Of a DNA stretch of 64,000 nucleotides, positions 1 through 9,314 are shown piece after piece (positions within the stretch are counted from its first letter, which is position 1; each line of letters starts with the position of its first letter). The notes beneath the pieces are model-generated. The model was not told the origin of the DNA. It did not search any database and saw only the letters and a program-made list of their open reading frames with translations. The position numbers and the translations under genes are program-made. The DNA comes from Methylocapsa aurea (GTDB lineage Bacteria; Pseudomonadota; Alphaproteobacteria; Rhizobiales; Beijerinckiaceae), in assembly GCF_000746085.1 (NCBI RefSeq), contig NZ_JQKO01000011.1, forward strand, positions 62,001 through 126,000, read 5' to 3'.

Positions 1-71
1 ATATCTGGTCACGCTTTCGACCGTTGTAAGCGACGCGGATGCTGGCTGGCATTTCAGGCGCAGCATTGACT

Positions 72-187
72 TAGAGCGCGTTCCGATTGGATGGAATCAT
101 CTAATCGATAAGAACTCGCTCCAGATCAATAAGTTGGAGCATGTTCTGATCGAAAAAGTCGATCAACTTTTTCGGAACATGCTCTAG
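72..187 (+). repeat. Interspersed repeat, family A
   Basis: This element opens with TAGAGCGCGTTCCGATTGG and ends in a long hairpin. Arms GAGCATGTTC (137-146) and GAACATGCTC (175-184) flank a shorter GATCGAAAAAGTCGATC-like stem. Relatives occur at 33543-33662, 39243-39357, 41919-42065, 59061-59132 and 59736-59787. It is intergenic, upstream of fhs, and resembles the short palindromic repeats common in Rhizobiales genomes. No coding role is seen. Confidence 0.8.
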
Positions 188-314
188 ATCGATTTGAACG
201 TCAGTCGAACCATGCTGCCGGTGGCGCGCAACGCAGGGTCGACGAAGGGAAAAAGCTGAACCGATTCGACGCCCGGCGAAATCGGCGCAAGCGCAGCTTC
301 GAGAGGAGGGACTC

Positions 315-1991
315 ATGCCCGCGGACATTGAAATTGCCCAGCAAGCCAAGATGCAGCGCATCACCCAGGTGGCGCTCGAAAAGCTAGGCGTCGCGGATGA
401 AAATCTCGAGCCCTACGGCCACTTCATGGCCAAGATATCGCTGGACTATATCAATAGTCTCGCGGACCGGCCCGACGGCAAGCTGATTCTGGTGACCGCG
501 ATCAGTCCAACCCCCGCGGGCGAAGGCAAGACCACCACCACGGTTGGCCTTGGCGATGCGCTGAACCGGATCGGCAAGAAGGCCTCGATCTGCCTGCGCG
601 AGCCCTCGCTCGGCCCGGTCTTCGGCATGAAGGGCGGCGCGGCGGGCGGCGGCTATGCGCAAGTCGTTCCGATGGAGGAGATCAATCTTCATTTTACGGG
701 CGACTTCGCCGCGATCGGACTGGCCCATAATCTGCTGGCCGCTATGATCGACAATCACATCCACCATGGCAATGAGTTGGGGTTCGACGTCCGGCGCATC
801 GCCTGGAAGCGCGTCGTCGATATGAACGACCGGGCGCTGCGGCAGATCACCGTGGGCCTCGGCGGTCCGGCGAACGGGTTTCCGCGCGAGGACGGATTCG
901 ACATCGTCGTCGCCTCCGAAGTGATGGCGATATTCTGCCTGGCGACTTCCATCAAGGACCTGAAGGACCGTTTGGCCAAGATCGTGGTGGGATATACGCG
1001 GGAGCAGAAGCCGATCCTTGCCGGCGACCTGAACGCCCATGGCGCCATGGCCGTGCTCCTGAAAAACGCCTTGCAGCCCAATCTCGTGCAAACGCTCGAA
1101 AACAACCCCGCCTTCATCCATGGCGGGCCCTTCGCCAACATCGCTCATGGATGCAACTCGGTTCTCGCCACCAAGACGGCGCTGAAACTGTCGGATTATG
1201 TGGTGACGGAAGCCGGCTTCGGCGCGGATCTCGGGGCCGAAAAATTCGTTGACATAAAATGCCGCAAGTCCGGATTGCGTCCGCAGGCGGCGGTGATCGT
1301 GGCCACCATCCGCGCCCTCAAATATCATGGCGGCGTCGATCTCAAGGAACTCAACGCGGAAAACCTCGAGGCCTTGACGAAGGGCATCGCCAACCTGGAG
1401 CGTCACGTCAACAATATTCGCAACCACTACGGCCTTCCCTGCATCGTCGCGATCAACCATTTCACCTTCGATACGGAAGCCGAGATCGATCTTCTCAAGA
1501 AGAAAATGGCGCATCACGAAGCCCCGGTCGTGGTCTGCCGGCATTGGGCGCAAGGCGGCGCCGGCGCCGAGGATCTGGCCCGCCTGGTCGTCGATATCGT
1601 CGACAAGACGCCGGCTGACTTCCGTTTCGTCTATGAGGAATCGGCGACGCTTTGGGACAAGGTGGTTGCGGTGGCCACCAAACTATATGGCGCGAGCGGG
1701 GTGACGGCGGACTCGAAAATCCGCAATCAGATCCAGAAATTGCAGGAAGCGGGCTATGGCGGATACCCGATTTGCATCGCCAAGACCCAGTATTCCTTCT
1801 CCACGGATTCGAAGCTGCGCGGCGCGCCGACCAATCATGAGATCAATATCCGCGAAGTTAGGCTCGCGGCGGGCGCCGAGTTCATCGTCCTGGTGTGCGG
1901 CGACGTCATGACCATGCCGGGCCTGCCCAAGGCGCCGTCGGCGATCAAGATCGACCTCGATGACGCCGGCAAGGTCGTGGGGCTTTTCTAG
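315..1991 (+). CDS. fhs: Formate--tetrahydrofolate ligase
   Basis: This 558-residue protein ligates formate to tetrahydrofolate with ATP, giving 10-formyl-THF in the cytosol. The P-loop [11 protein letters not shown] lies at about residues 66-76. Family blocks such as [19 protein letters not shown] and [16 protein letters not shown] follow, and the length is typical. A strong Shine-Dalgarno (GAGGAGGG) sits 5-6 bases before the ATG, so the start is secure. In methylotrophs the enzyme (FtfL) feeds formate into the serine cycle; elsewhere it supports purine and folate metabolism. No other C1 gene lies beside it, so its methylotrophic role here is inference. The TAG stop is also the first three bases of a repeat. 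Confidence 0.97.
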   Translation: MPADIEIAQQAKMQRITQVALEKLGVADENLEPYGHFMAKISLDYINSLADRPDGKLILVTAISPTPAGEGKTTTTVGLGDALNRIGKKASICLREPSLGPVFGMKGGAAGGGYAQVVPMEEINLHFTGDFAAIGLAHNLLAAMIDNHIHHGNELGFDVRRIAWKRVVDMNDRALRQITVGLGGPANGFPREDGFDIVVASEVMAIFCLATSIKDLKDRLAKIVVGYTREQKPILAGDLNAHGAMAVLLKNALQPNLVQTLENNPAFIHGGPFANIAHGCNSVLATKTALKLSDYVVTEAGFGADLGAEKFVDIKCRKSGLRPQAAVIVATIRALKYHGGVDLKELNAENLEALTKGIANLERHVNNIRNHYGLPCIVAINHFTFDTEAEIDLLKKKMAHHEAPVVVCRHWAQGGAGAEDLARLVVDIVDKTPADFRFVYEESATLWDKVVAVATKLYGASGVTADSKIRNQIQKLQEAGYGGYPICIAKTQYSFSTDSKLRGAPTNHEINIREVRLAAGAEFIVLVCGDVMTMPGLPKAPSAIKIDLDDAGKVVGLF

Positions 1992-2039
1992 AGCATTTTC
2001 GACCGGGTGGACGCCGATTCGCGTCAGGGAGAATGCGCC
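1989..2039 (+). repeat. Interspersed repeat, family C
   Basis: The sequence TAGAGCATTTTCGACCGGGT continues to GAGAATGCGCC. It matches a second copy at 62452-62519 over TAGAGCATTTTCGA, the CGCGTCA core and the AATGCG end. The first three bases are the fhs stop codon. Confidence 0.7.
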
Positions 2040-2046
2040 AAAATAA

Positions 2047-2076
2047 AGCGTCTGAGCGATGAATCGCTCAGACGCT
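2047..2076. terminator. Perfect hairpin between convergent genes
   Basis: A perfect inverted repeat, AGCGTCTGAGCGAT / ATCGCTCAGACGCT, has 14-base arms around a 2-base loop. It sits between fhs and the convergent downstream gene, whose stop codon it touches. There is no long T-run, so a role as bidirectional terminator is inferred from position and stability. Confidence 0.6.
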
Positions 2077-2884
2077 ACGACCGTGCCATGAGCTGGACGG
2101 CGAAGCTGTAAATCCGCATTCGCGCGGGTTCGGGCAGGGCGGCCAGCGTTTCGAGATAGATCGCGCCGGCGCGGCACATCCGGACATCGTCGAGCGAGGG
2201 ATCGGTGGTTTTCGCGTCGAGAAGCGCCTCGATCTCGGCTTTGCCCAGGCCCTTGGCGCGAAGCTGGTCTTCCAGCATCTGGAAATCCTTCTGGGTCGGC
2301 GCCTCTCTCACGATCCGCTTGTTTTGTCCGTCATTGATGGCGTCGATCCCGGCTTTCGCCACGGCGGCGAAGAGCGTGCGATTTTCGGCGGAAAATTTCA
2401 GAAAATCGCCGCTGCCGCCACCGAAAAGGAAATCGACGCAGAGGCGTTGATCCCTTTCGGCGAGCACGCGCAGCATCGCCAGCTGCATCTCGAAGACATG
2501 ATCCAGCGCGGGCCGCTCGGCTTTGGCGGCGAGAATCCCGTGCGAGGATCGCAAGGCGCGCGCGGCTTCGATCATGAGGAGATCGGGGCTTCCCGTCTCG
2601 CCCGTGACAGCCGAGCGCCGCGACGCCTTGGCGAGGAAAGCCTCATATTCCGCCGGGAAATCGGCCTTCAGGCGGTTGAAAAAGTCAGAATATTCCGGCG
2701 TCGCCGCAAGCTTGGCTTCGATGCGGGGCCGCGCCGCGGCGATCGCCTCCGGCGAGGCGTGCTTCCTTGCGAGATGCGCGGAAGGAGTTGTTTCAGGCTG
2801 GCTGGCTTTCCGCAGAAAAGTCAAACCCAGAACGATCGCGACAATCGCGGCGAGGCCGAGCAGCGCGATCCTCAAGATGTGCAT
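2075..2884 (-). CDS. Hypothetical membrane-anchored or secreted protein
   Basis: I do not recognise this 269-residue protein. From the ATG at 2884 it starts MHILRIALLGLAAIVAIVLG, one hydrophobic segment acting as signal or anchor. A helical, charged, probably periplasmic domain follows, with a Leu/Ala-rich middle and two cysteines (in RLCVDF and VRMCRAG). The open frame extends 14 codons upstream, but the inner ATG places the hydrophobic segment right at the N-terminus. It is convergent with fhs and runs in the same direction as the metC gene upstream of it. The cysteine pair could form a disulfide in the periplasm; that is inference. Confidence 0.7.
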   Translation of the reverse strand: MHILRIALLGLAAIVAIVLGLTFLRKASQPETTPSAHLARKHASPEAIAAARPRIEAKLAATPEYSDFFNRLKADFPAEYEAFLAKASRRSAVTGETGSPDLLMIEAARALRSSHGILAAKAERPALDHVFEMQLAMLRVLAERDQRLCVDFLFGGGSGDFLKFSAENRTLFAAVAKAGIDAINDGQNKRIVREAPTQKDFQMLEDQLRAKGLGKAEIEALLDAKTTDPSLDDVRMCRAGAIYLETLAALPEPARMRIYSFAVQLMARS

Positions 2885-3036
2885 GCAAGCGGATCTCCGC
2901 GACAGGGATCTGGACTTTGCCCACAACCGCGAGGTCCGGCAAGCCTTCTAGAACGCTTTCAGTTTCGGCGGACTCAGAAAGCAGCTCTAGGTCTTTAACC
3001 GGCTCATCGCCTCCGACGCTTCATTGGCGGCCGGGT

Positions 3037-4224
3037 TTAGGCGGTGGAGCGCAACCGCTGGAACCCCTGGTCGAGATCGTCCTTCAGGTCCTCGATGTCC
3101 TCGAGGCCGACGGAAAACCGCAAGGCGGGCCCTGGCGGGCTCCAGACCGTCGCGCTGCGATAGGAGCGGCAATCGAAGGGAATGACGAGGCTCTCGAAGC
3201 CGCCCCAGGAATAGCCCATTCCAAATAGTTTCAGTCCATCGAGCATCGCCGCGAGCGCGGCGTCGGAGCAGGGCGCGAGGAGCGCTGAAAAAAGCCCCGA
3301 CGAGCCCAGAAAGTCGCGTTTCCATAGAGCGTGGCCCGGACAGGAAGGGAGCGCTGGATGCAGGACCTGGACGATCTCCGGGCGCCCAGCCAGCCATCGC
3401 GCCAGATCGAGCCCTTGCCGCTCCGCCTCCCGCAGCCTGAGGTCGAGCGTGCGCAGGCCGCGCAGCGCCAGAAAGACATCCTCCGGACCCGGGCACATTG
3501 CAAAGGCGTCATAGGTCGCGCGAAGCCGCGGGAACCATCGCGCATTGGCCGAGACGAGTCCGAGCAGCAGGTCGGAATGGCCGGAGAGATATTTCGTTCC
3601 GGCTTCGATCGCCATGTCCATGCCGCGCGCATGGGGCGGGAAAAACAGCGGCGTCGCCCAGGTATTGTCGAGAATCGCGCAGATGCCCCTGGCCTGCGCC
3701 GCCGCCGCGATCGCCGGAACATCCTGAAGCTCGAAGCTTTGCGAACCCGGGGTTTCAAGGAAGATCACGCTGGTGTTCGGCCGGATCAGCGCTTCGATGG
3801 AGGCGCCGATCAAGGGATCGTAATAGGTCGTCTCGACCCCCATGCGCGCCAGAACCGTTCCGCAGAACAGGCGGGTGGGACCATAGACGGAGTCGGTCAC
3901 GAGGATATGATCGCCTGCCTTGACCGCCGCGAAGAGGGCGAGCGTGACGGCGGCGAGGCCGGAAGGGGCGAGAACGGTTCCCGCCGCCCCCGAGAGTTCT
4001 GTCCAGGCGCCCTCGAGCGCTTCCGTCGTCGGCGTCCCTTTCGTGCCATAAGTGAAACGCGCCTTATGGGCGCGAATATCCTCGAATGTCGGATAAAGCA
4101 CGGTCGAGCCGCGATAGATCGGCGTATTGACGAAACCATGCTGGTCGGACGGGCGGCGGCCGGCGTGAACCAGCTTGGTCCGGTTCTTCAATCGGGTGCG
4201 GTCTTCGGGAGTCGTCTCGGTCAT
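3037..4224 (-). CDS. metC: Cystathionine beta-lyase (PLP enzyme)
   Basis: This 395-residue protein belongs to the Cys/Met metabolism PLP-dependent family (fold type I). MetC cleaves cystathionine to homocysteine, pyruvate and ammonia in methionine synthesis. Visible blocks are TPIYRGSTVLYPT, FTYGTKGTPTTEALE, the aspartate region ILDNTWATPLFF and TKYLSGHSD, which holds the PLP lysine. The C-terminal WGGFESLVIP and RFSVGLED are typical of MetC. I chose the ATG at 4224 over an in-frame ATG 11 codons upstream because the longer leader is not conserved-looking. It is divergent from aapJ across about 210 bases. A cystathionine gamma-lyase activity cannot be excluded from sequence alone. Confidence 0.93.
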   Translation of the reverse strand: MTETTPEDRTRLKNRTKLVHAGRRPSDQHGFVNTPIYRGSTVLYPTFEDIRAHKARFTYGTKGTPTTEALEGAWTELSGAAGTVLAPSGLAAVTLALFAAVKAGDHILVTDSVYGPTRLFCGTVLARMGVETTYYDPLIGASIEALIRPNTSVIFLETPGSQSFELQDVPAIAAAAQARGICAILDNTWATPLFFPPHARGMDMAIEAGTKYLSGHSDLLLGLVSANARWFPRLRATYDAFAMCPGPEDVFLALRGLRTLDLRLREAERQGLDLARWLAGRPEIVQVLHPALPSCPGHALWKRDFLGSSGLFSALLAPCSDAALAAMLDGLKLFGMGYSWGGFESLVIPFDCRSYRSATVWSPPGPALRFSVGLEDIEDLKDDLDQGFQRLRSTA

Positions 4225-4436
4225 TGGCGCGTCCAGTCTGCCTTGCGTGCGCCGCAAACTGGGGGCTTGATCCTTGTTCCGTCAAGCTGCCAAGCAAAAT
4301 GTAAGGGCGGCGGCCGCAAAAAGGCGCGCCTCTTGACCCAATTTGGCAAAGGCCTCAACGTGCCGGCCGCGCTTGCGCCCGACAACCGCAACGTCGCTCC
4401 CCGCGTCCTCGCGCGCATCATTTCGGATTCGTTTGA

Positions 4437-5450
4437 ATGTTCAAGTTGAATGCCTTGGCGCTTGCCGCCATCTTTAGTCTTGTCGCGGCCATTGCGCAGG
4501 CGGGCACGCTCGATCAGGTGAAGAAGCGCGGGTTCCTGGCGTGCGGATCGAATACCGGCCTGGCTGGCTTCGGCCTGCCGGACGACAAGGGCAATTGGAC
4601 CGGCCTCGACATCGATTTTTGCCGCGCCATCGCCGCCGCGATCTTCAATGACCCCGCCAAGGCGAAATTCATCCCCTTGAGCGCCAAGGATCGCTTCACC
4701 GCCTTGCAATCGGGCGAGGTCGATGTCTTGGCCCGCAACACCAGCTGGACCATGTCGCGCGAGACAGGCCAGGGCTTCCTATTCGCCGGCGTCACTTACT
4801 ACGACGGCCAGGGCTTCATGGTGCGCAAGAAGCTGAACCTGTCCTCGGCGTTGGAATTGTCCGGCGCTTCGGTCTGCGTTCAGCAAGGCACGACGACGGA
4901 ATTGAACCTCGCCGATTTCTTTCGCGGCAATGGCATGAACTACGAGCCGGTCAATTTCGCCACCGCGGACGAAGCGCTGAAAGCCTATGACGCCGGCCGC
5001 TGCGATGCCTATACAACTGATTCCTCAGGACTTTATTCCCAGCGTCCAAAGCTCGCCAATCCGGATGAGCATGTCGTGCTGCCCGAGATCATCTCCAAGG
5101 AGCCGCTGGGACCCCTCGTTCGGCAGGGCGACGATCAATGGTTCAACCTCGTGAAATGGGTGAATTTCGCCATGCTCAACGCGGAAGAACTTGGCGTGAC
5201 GTCGAAGAATGTCGATGAGAAAGCGAAGTCCCTCCATCCCGAGATCAAGCGGTTGCTGGGCTTTGAAGGAAATTTCGGCGATCCGCTGGGGCTCACCGAG
5301 GATTGGGCCTATCGCATCGTCAAGCTGGTCGGCAATTATGGCGAGGTTTTCAACCGCAATCTCGGCGAGGGGTCGAGTTTGAAGATCAAGCGCGGCGTCA
5401 ATGCGCTCTGGTCGAAAGGCGGCCTGCATTATGCTCCGCCGATTCGCTAA
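4437..5450 (+). CDS. aapJ: General L-amino acid ABC transporter, substrate-binding protein
   Basis: This 337-residue periplasmic binding protein has an N-terminal signal peptide (about residues 1-22, ending AIAQA). The SBP_bac_3 fold follows: VKKRGFLACGSNTGLAGFG, then GLDIDFCRAIAAAIF and the ligand-pocket region RFTALQSGEVDVLARNTSW. This is the AapJ type, longer than single amino-acid binding proteins, and binds a broad range of L-amino acids. It heads an operon with two permeases and an ATPase. A 113-base gap before aapQ may hold an mRNA-processing or attenuating hairpin, which often lets the binding protein be made in excess; that is inference. Confidence 0.95.
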   Translation: MFKLNALALAAIFSLVAAIAQAGTLDQVKKRGFLACGSNTGLAGFGLPDDKGNWTGLDIDFCRAIAAAIFNDPAKAKFIPLSAKDRFTALQSGEVDVLARNTSWTMSRETGQGFLFAGVTYYDGQGFMVRKKLNLSSALELSGASVCVQQGTTTELNLADFFRGNGMNYEPVNFATADEALKAYDAGRCDAYTTDSSGLYSQRPKLANPDEHVVLPEIISKEPLGPLVRQGDDQWFNLVKWVNFAMLNAEELGVTSKNVDEKAKSLHPEIKRLLGFEGNFGDPLGLTEDWAYRIVKLVGNYGEVFNRNLGEGSSLKIKRGVNALWSKGGLHYAPPIR

Positions 5451-5564
5451 GCATATTTTTCGAAAAGCGGCCGCCGGCTTTCGGAAGAAAATGATGCGGC
5501 TTCAGGATGTCCATGCAGGTCTGCGTCGGCGCGCCAACGCTGATCTGTCGAGCACTCGCGCCAT

Positions 5565-6767
5565 ATGATATCCGGGGCGAGGCCTTCGACGCCGGGCGGG
5601 AGCGGGCCGGAAATGGCGCCGCGGTCCGAAAATGGCCCGCTTGCGTTCTGGTATGACCCCGCCATTCGCGGCAGGATCTATCAGACCCTGTTTGTTCTCG
5701 CGCTCGGAATTGTGCTGTTCGAGGCCATCGTCGATGTCCGCGCCAACATGCAGGCGCGCGGCATACCGACCGATTTCGATTTTCTGGACGACGTCGCCGG
5801 GTTCGACATCAACCTGACCCTGATCCCTTATTCCGCGACGTCCACCTATGGCCGCGCCTTCTTTGTCGGGCTCTTGAACACGGGTCTAGCCGCCGCGCTC
5901 GGGCTTATTCTGGCGACGGTCGTCGGCTTCGCGATCGGGATCGCCCGGCTTTCGAAAAACTGGATCGTCGCCAAATTCGCCATGGTCTATGTCGAAGCCT
6001 TGCGCAATGTGCCGCTGCTTCTGCAACTCCTGTTCTGGTATAACGCCGTCCTGAAGCCCTTGCCGGCGCCGCGCCAATCCTATGTCCTGCCCTTCGGCAT
6101 GTATCTCAACAACCGTGGGCTTTTCGCGCCCGAACTGGTGTTTGGGCCTGGCGCGCAATGGATTGGCGCGGCCGTGATTGTGGCGGCGCTCGTCGCGGTC
6201 TTGGCGCGGCTGACCGGCATTGGCGCGCGGCTTGGCCGATTTTGGCCGACTTTGCTCATAGGTCTCCCGGTCGCGGCCTATTTTCTTGCCGGGCAGCCGG
6301 TCAGTTTCATCGTTCCAGAGTTGAAGGGGTTCAATTTCAGCGGCGGAGTCCGGCTCCTTCCCGAGTTCGTCGCGCTGGTCCTCGGGCTAGGCCTCTATAC
6401 CGCCGCCTTCATCGCCGAGATCGTGCGCGCCGGCGTCGAGGCGGTGCCGCGCGGACAGAGCGAGGCGGCGGCGGCGCTCGGGCTGTCGCGCCGGCAGACC
6501 AATCGGTTCGTCGTCGTCCCGCAGGCCATGCGGATCATTACGCCTTTGCTCACGAGCCAATATCTGAATCTCATCAAGAACTCATCGCTCGCCGTATTCA
6601 TCGGCTATCCGGATCTCGTGCAGGTTTTTGCCGGCACGGTGCTCAATCAGACCGGCGCCGCCGTGCAGGTGATCTTCATCACCATGGCGGTCTATCTGGC
6701 GATCTCGCTTTTCGCGTCGCTGGCGATGAATCTCTACAATCGGCGCTTCGCCCTCGTGGAGCGTTAG
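5565..6767 (+). CDS. aapQ: General L-amino acid ABC transporter, permease AapQ
   Basis: This 400-residue inner-membrane permease has the long AapQ form, with several N-terminal and central membrane segments. The C-terminal coupling region reads AAFIAEIVRAGVEAVPRGQ and EAAAALGLSR, the EAA loop that contacts the ATPase. The N-terminus is uncertain. The ATG at 5565 has no clear ribosome site, while an ATG at 5613 (MAPRSENG) follows a GGGAGC-rich stretch. It pairs with AapM in the membrane and is powered by AapP. Confidence 0.93.
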   Translation: MISGARPSTPGGSGPEMAPRSENGPLAFWYDPAIRGRIYQTLFVLALGIVLFEAIVDVRANMQARGIPTDFDFLDDVAGFDINLTLIPYSATSTYGRAFFVGLLNTGLAAALGLILATVVGFAIGIARLSKNWIVAKFAMVYVEALRNVPLLLQLLFWYNAVLKPLPAPRQSYVLPFGMYLNNRGLFAPELVFGPGAQWIGAAVIVAALVAVLARLTGIGARLGRFWPTLLIGLPVAAYFLAGQPVSFIVPELKGFNFSGGVRLLPEFVALVLGLGLYTAAFIAEIVRAGVEAVPRGQSEAAAALGLSRRQTNRFVVVPQAMRIITPLLTSQYLNLIKNSSLAVFIGYPDLVQVFAGTVLNQTGAAVQVIFITMAVYLAISLFASLAMNLYNRRFALVER

Positions 6768-6769
6768 CC

Positions 6770-7927
6770 GTGCCGGGCGAGCCCCTCTCCGCGACGCCGG
6801 CAAGGGCCGCGGCCTTCGTTCGGCAAGACCCCGCCCCGGCCTGCCCGCCGCCGCCTTCCGGCCAAGGCGTTTTCGCCGCCATCGGGGACAATCTGTTCGG
6901 CGGCTGGCGCTCCAGCATGATGACCATCGCTGCGCTGGCGCTGCTTGGCCTCGCCCTGCCGCCGCTGCTGCGATTCCTGATTTTCGATGCGGTCTGGTCG
7001 GCGCCCGATGGCGAACTCTGCCGGGCGCCGGGGGCGGGCGCCTGCTGGGCCTTCATCGCGCGAAAATTGCCTTATTTCGCCTATGGCTCCTATCCCATCG
7101 GCCAACGCTGGCGGGTCGATCTGACGCTTGCCTTTGGCGCCGCGCTGATCGTCTGGCTGCTCTGGCTCGATGCGCCCGGCCGGCGGCTAGCCGCGTTTCT
7201 GTTTTTCTTCGCCTATCCAATTCTTTCCTTCCTCCTGCTGCATGGCGCGCCAAGCTTCGGCCTGCCCACCATCGACAGCGACCTCTGGGGCGGCATTTTC
7301 GTCAGCCTTCTCGTCGCGACCGTCGGCATCGTCGCCTCGCTGCCCTTGGGCATCCTCCTCGCGCTTGGGCGGCGCTCGTCTTTGCCTGTGCTCAGTCTCG
7401 CCTGCGCCGGATTCATCGAATGCGTGCGCGGCGTGCCGATGATCACGGTTCTGTTCATGGCCAATACGATGCTGCCGCTGTTCGTGCCGGAAAGTCTGGC
7501 GCCTGATCGCCTGATCCGGCCCTTGATCGGCGTCGCCCTGTTCGCCTCGGCCTATATGGCGGAGGTGGTTCGCGGCGGCTTGCAGGCGATCCCCAAAGGG
7601 CAGTTCGAGGGCGCGCAGGCGCTCGGCTTGCGCGCCCTGCCGACGCTGCGGTTTATCATCCTGCCACAGGCGCTGCGCCATGTGATCCCGGGCATTGTCA
7701 ATACCTTCATCGGGCTTTTCAAGGATACGACCTTGGTCGCGATCGTCGGCATTTTTGATTTTCTGCGCACGGTCGATTCGGCGCGCCTCGATCCGGTCTG
7801 GGCTGGTCCGACGATCTCGGCGACGGGCTATGTCTTCGCTGCTCTGTTTTACTTTGTTTTCTGCTTCAGCATGTCGCGCTATTCGCTGTTTGTCGAGCGC
7901 CGATTGTCGCGCGGGCGCGACCGCTGA
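6770..7927 (+). CDS. aapM: General L-amino acid ABC transporter, permease AapM
   Basis: This 385-residue permease partners AapQ. The open frame runs far upstream over aapQ, but homology begins near a GTG at 6770, two bases after the aapQ stop. That start gives the usual AapM length. Several membrane segments are present. The EAA coupling loop reads [20 protein letters not shown] followed by [13 protein letters not shown]. The C-terminus ends in the usual [14 protein letters not shown] tail. Its stop overlaps the aapP start (TGATG), indicating translational coupling. Confidence 0.93.
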   Translation: MPGEPLSATPARAAAFVRQDPAPACPPPPSGQGVFAAIGDNLFGGWRSSMMTIAALALLGLALPPLLRFLIFDAVWSAPDGELCRAPGAGACWAFIARKLPYFAYGSYPIGQRWRVDLTLAFGAALIVWLLWLDAPGRRLAAFLFFFAYPILSFLLLHGAPSFGLPTIDSDLWGGIFVSLLVATVGIVASLPLGILLALGRRSSLPVLSLACAGFIECVRGVPMITVLFMANTMLPLFVPESLAPDRLIRPLIGVALFASAYMAEVVRGGLQAIPKGQFEGAQALGLRALPTLRFIILPQALRHVIPGIVNTFIGLFKDTTLVAIVGIFDFLRTVDSARLDPVWAGPTISATGYVFAALFYFVFCFSMSRYSLFVERRLSRGRDR

Positions 7928-8688
7928 TGGACCCCGCAATGCCGCAAGATAACCAAAAGCCAGCGATCGAGATCATCGCGGTCAATAAATGGTTCGGCGC
8001 TTTCCATGTTCTGCGCGACATAAACCTGTCCGTGGCGCCGGGCGAAAGGATCGTCATTTGCGGCCCATCCGGCTCCGGCAAATCGACCCTGATCCGCTGC
8101 ATCAACCGGTTGGAGGCGCATCAGAGCGGCAAGATCATAGTCGAGGGAACCGAACTGACCGGCGATCTGCGCAAGATCGACGAAGTCCGCCGCGAGGTCG
8201 GCATGGTGTTCCAGCATTTCAATCTGTTTCCGCACCTGACCATTTTGGAGAATTGCACCCTGGCCCCAATCGAGGTGCGCAAGATGGCGCGCGCGGAGGC
8301 CGAAGCGATCGCCTTGCATTACCTCGGCAAGGTTCACATTCCCGAACAGGCGCATAAATATCCCGGCCAATTGTCGGGCGGCCAGCAGCAGCGCGTCGCG
8401 ATCGCGCGGGCGCTTTGCATGAACCCAAAGATCATGCTGTTCGATGAGCCGACGTCATCGCTCGACCCGGAAATGGTCAAGGAAGTGCTCGAGACCATGG
8501 CCGAACTCGCCAGGGAGGGCATGACCATGCTTTGCGTCACCCATGAAATGGGCTTCGCCCGGCAGGTCGCCGACCGGGTGATCTTCATGGATGCCGGCGC
8601 TATCGTCGAGATCAACGGTCCCGAGGCCTTTTTCAGCGATCCGCAGCACGAGCGGACCAAGGCCTTCCTCGGCCAGATTTTGAAATAG
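7927..8688 (+). CDS. aapP: General L-amino acid ABC transporter, ATP-binding protein
   Basis: This 253-residue ABC ATPase drives the Aap importer at the inner face of the membrane. Walker A is GPSGSGKST, the signature is [15 protein letters not shown], Walker B is [14 protein letters not shown] and the switch histidine lies in [10 protein letters not shown]. These are the signatures of polar amino acid ATPases (GlnQ/AapP). It is the last gene of the aap operon, and its ATG shares one base with the aapM stop. Confidence 0.96.
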   Translation: MDPAMPQDNQKPAIEIIAVNKWFGAFHVLRDINLSVAPGERIVICGPSGSGKSTLIRCINRLEAHQSGKIIVEGTELTGDLRKIDEVRREVGMVFQHFNLFPHLTILENCTLAPIEVRKMARAEAEAIALHYLGKVHIPEQAHKYPGQLSGGQQQRVAIARALCMNPKIMLFDEPTSSLDPEMVKEVLETMAELAREGMTMLCVTHEMGFARQVADRVIFMDAGAIVEINGPEAFFSDPQHERTKAFLGQILK

Positions 8689-8831
8689 TCGGCTTGTAAG
8701 CGTGGGCTCAAGCCCAAACCTTAAACCGGACGTGAACGAACCGCTCATGTGAGCTTCAGCGCCGATTCGCGAAGCTCTCCTTCATAGGCTCATGACCGGC
8801 CAAGACTTTGGCCGGAATGGTGGAGGAGAAC

Positions 8832-9131
8832 ATGCGGATATTTCCAACTTTGATATTGGCCGCCGGGATCGGCCTTGGCGGGTTTGGCCTTGCTGCGCCG
8901 GCCGCCTCTGCGATGCCTATGAATGGGCTCGCTCCGGCCGTCGCGATGTCCGAGGACATCGCGCAAAGCGTTGAAAATGTGCGTTGGATCTGCGGCCCTT
9001 ATGGCGGCTGCCGCTGGGTTCCTGGCTGGCGCTACTGGGGGCCGCGGCCGTGGCGTCCCTATGGTTGCTATGGCGGCTGGCGCCGCCATGGATATGGATG
9101 GGGCGGCTACTATCATCGGCATTATTGGTGA
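8832..9131 (+). CDS. Small secreted Gly/Tyr/Trp-rich protein
   Basis: This 99-residue protein starts at the ATG at 8832, placed by the ribosome site TGGAGGAG four bases upstream. The first 25-30 residues are a signal peptide ending near AAPAASA. The mature part is short and ends in a region very rich in Gly, Tyr, Trp, Arg and His, from VRWICGPYGGCRWVPGW through WRRHGYGWGG to YYHRHYW. Similar tiny secreted proteins with a CGPYGGCRW-like core are common in Rhizobiales; their function is unknown. It is a single-gene unit closed by a strong terminator. Confidence 0.82.
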   Translation: MRIFPTLILAAGIGLGGFGLAAPAASAMPMNGLAPAVAMSEDIAQSVENVRWICGPYGGCRWVPGWRYWGPRPWRPYGCYGGWRRHGYGWGGYYHRHYW

Positions 9132-9202
9132 AGAAAGCTGCGCGCAAGCCCGAACGTGTAGATTGATCGAGCCAGGTTTCTCCCGCTGGCCTATCTGAAA
9201 GG

Positions 9203-9240
9203 CGAACCCCGATGCCGGTCGTGCGTCGGGGTTCGTTTTT
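9203..9240 (+). terminator. Rho-independent terminator
   Basis: Arms CGAACCCCGA and TCGGGGTTCG form a perfect 10-base stem with a 13-base loop, followed at once by TTTTT. It lies about 70 bases after the small secreted gene. It is the clearest intrinsic terminator in the window. Confidence 0.9.
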
Positions 9241-9314
9241 GTCCGCCAGCGGCGATTGGACCGCGTCTGGGTTGGATCGCGCCTTGCGCAAGGCTGTCCA
9301 GGGAAACCCTTTAG

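Noticed and set aside
1-187. Open frame running in from the left edge through the family A repeat
   Set aside because: It may be the tail of an upstream gene, but only about 20 codons precede the repeat, and no family could be recognised.
384-1553. 389-codon frame antisense to fhs
   Set aside because: Mirror of a well-supported gene in high-GC DNA; no recognisable motif.
4225-4436. Possible SAM riboswitch before metC
   Set aside because: The leader lacks the conserved SAM-II or other SAM riboswitch core as far as I can read it.
6158-6769. Upstream part of the long frame that contains aapM
   Set aside because: It overlaps aapQ and reads as Arg-rich nonsense; the aapM protein begins at the GTG at 6770.
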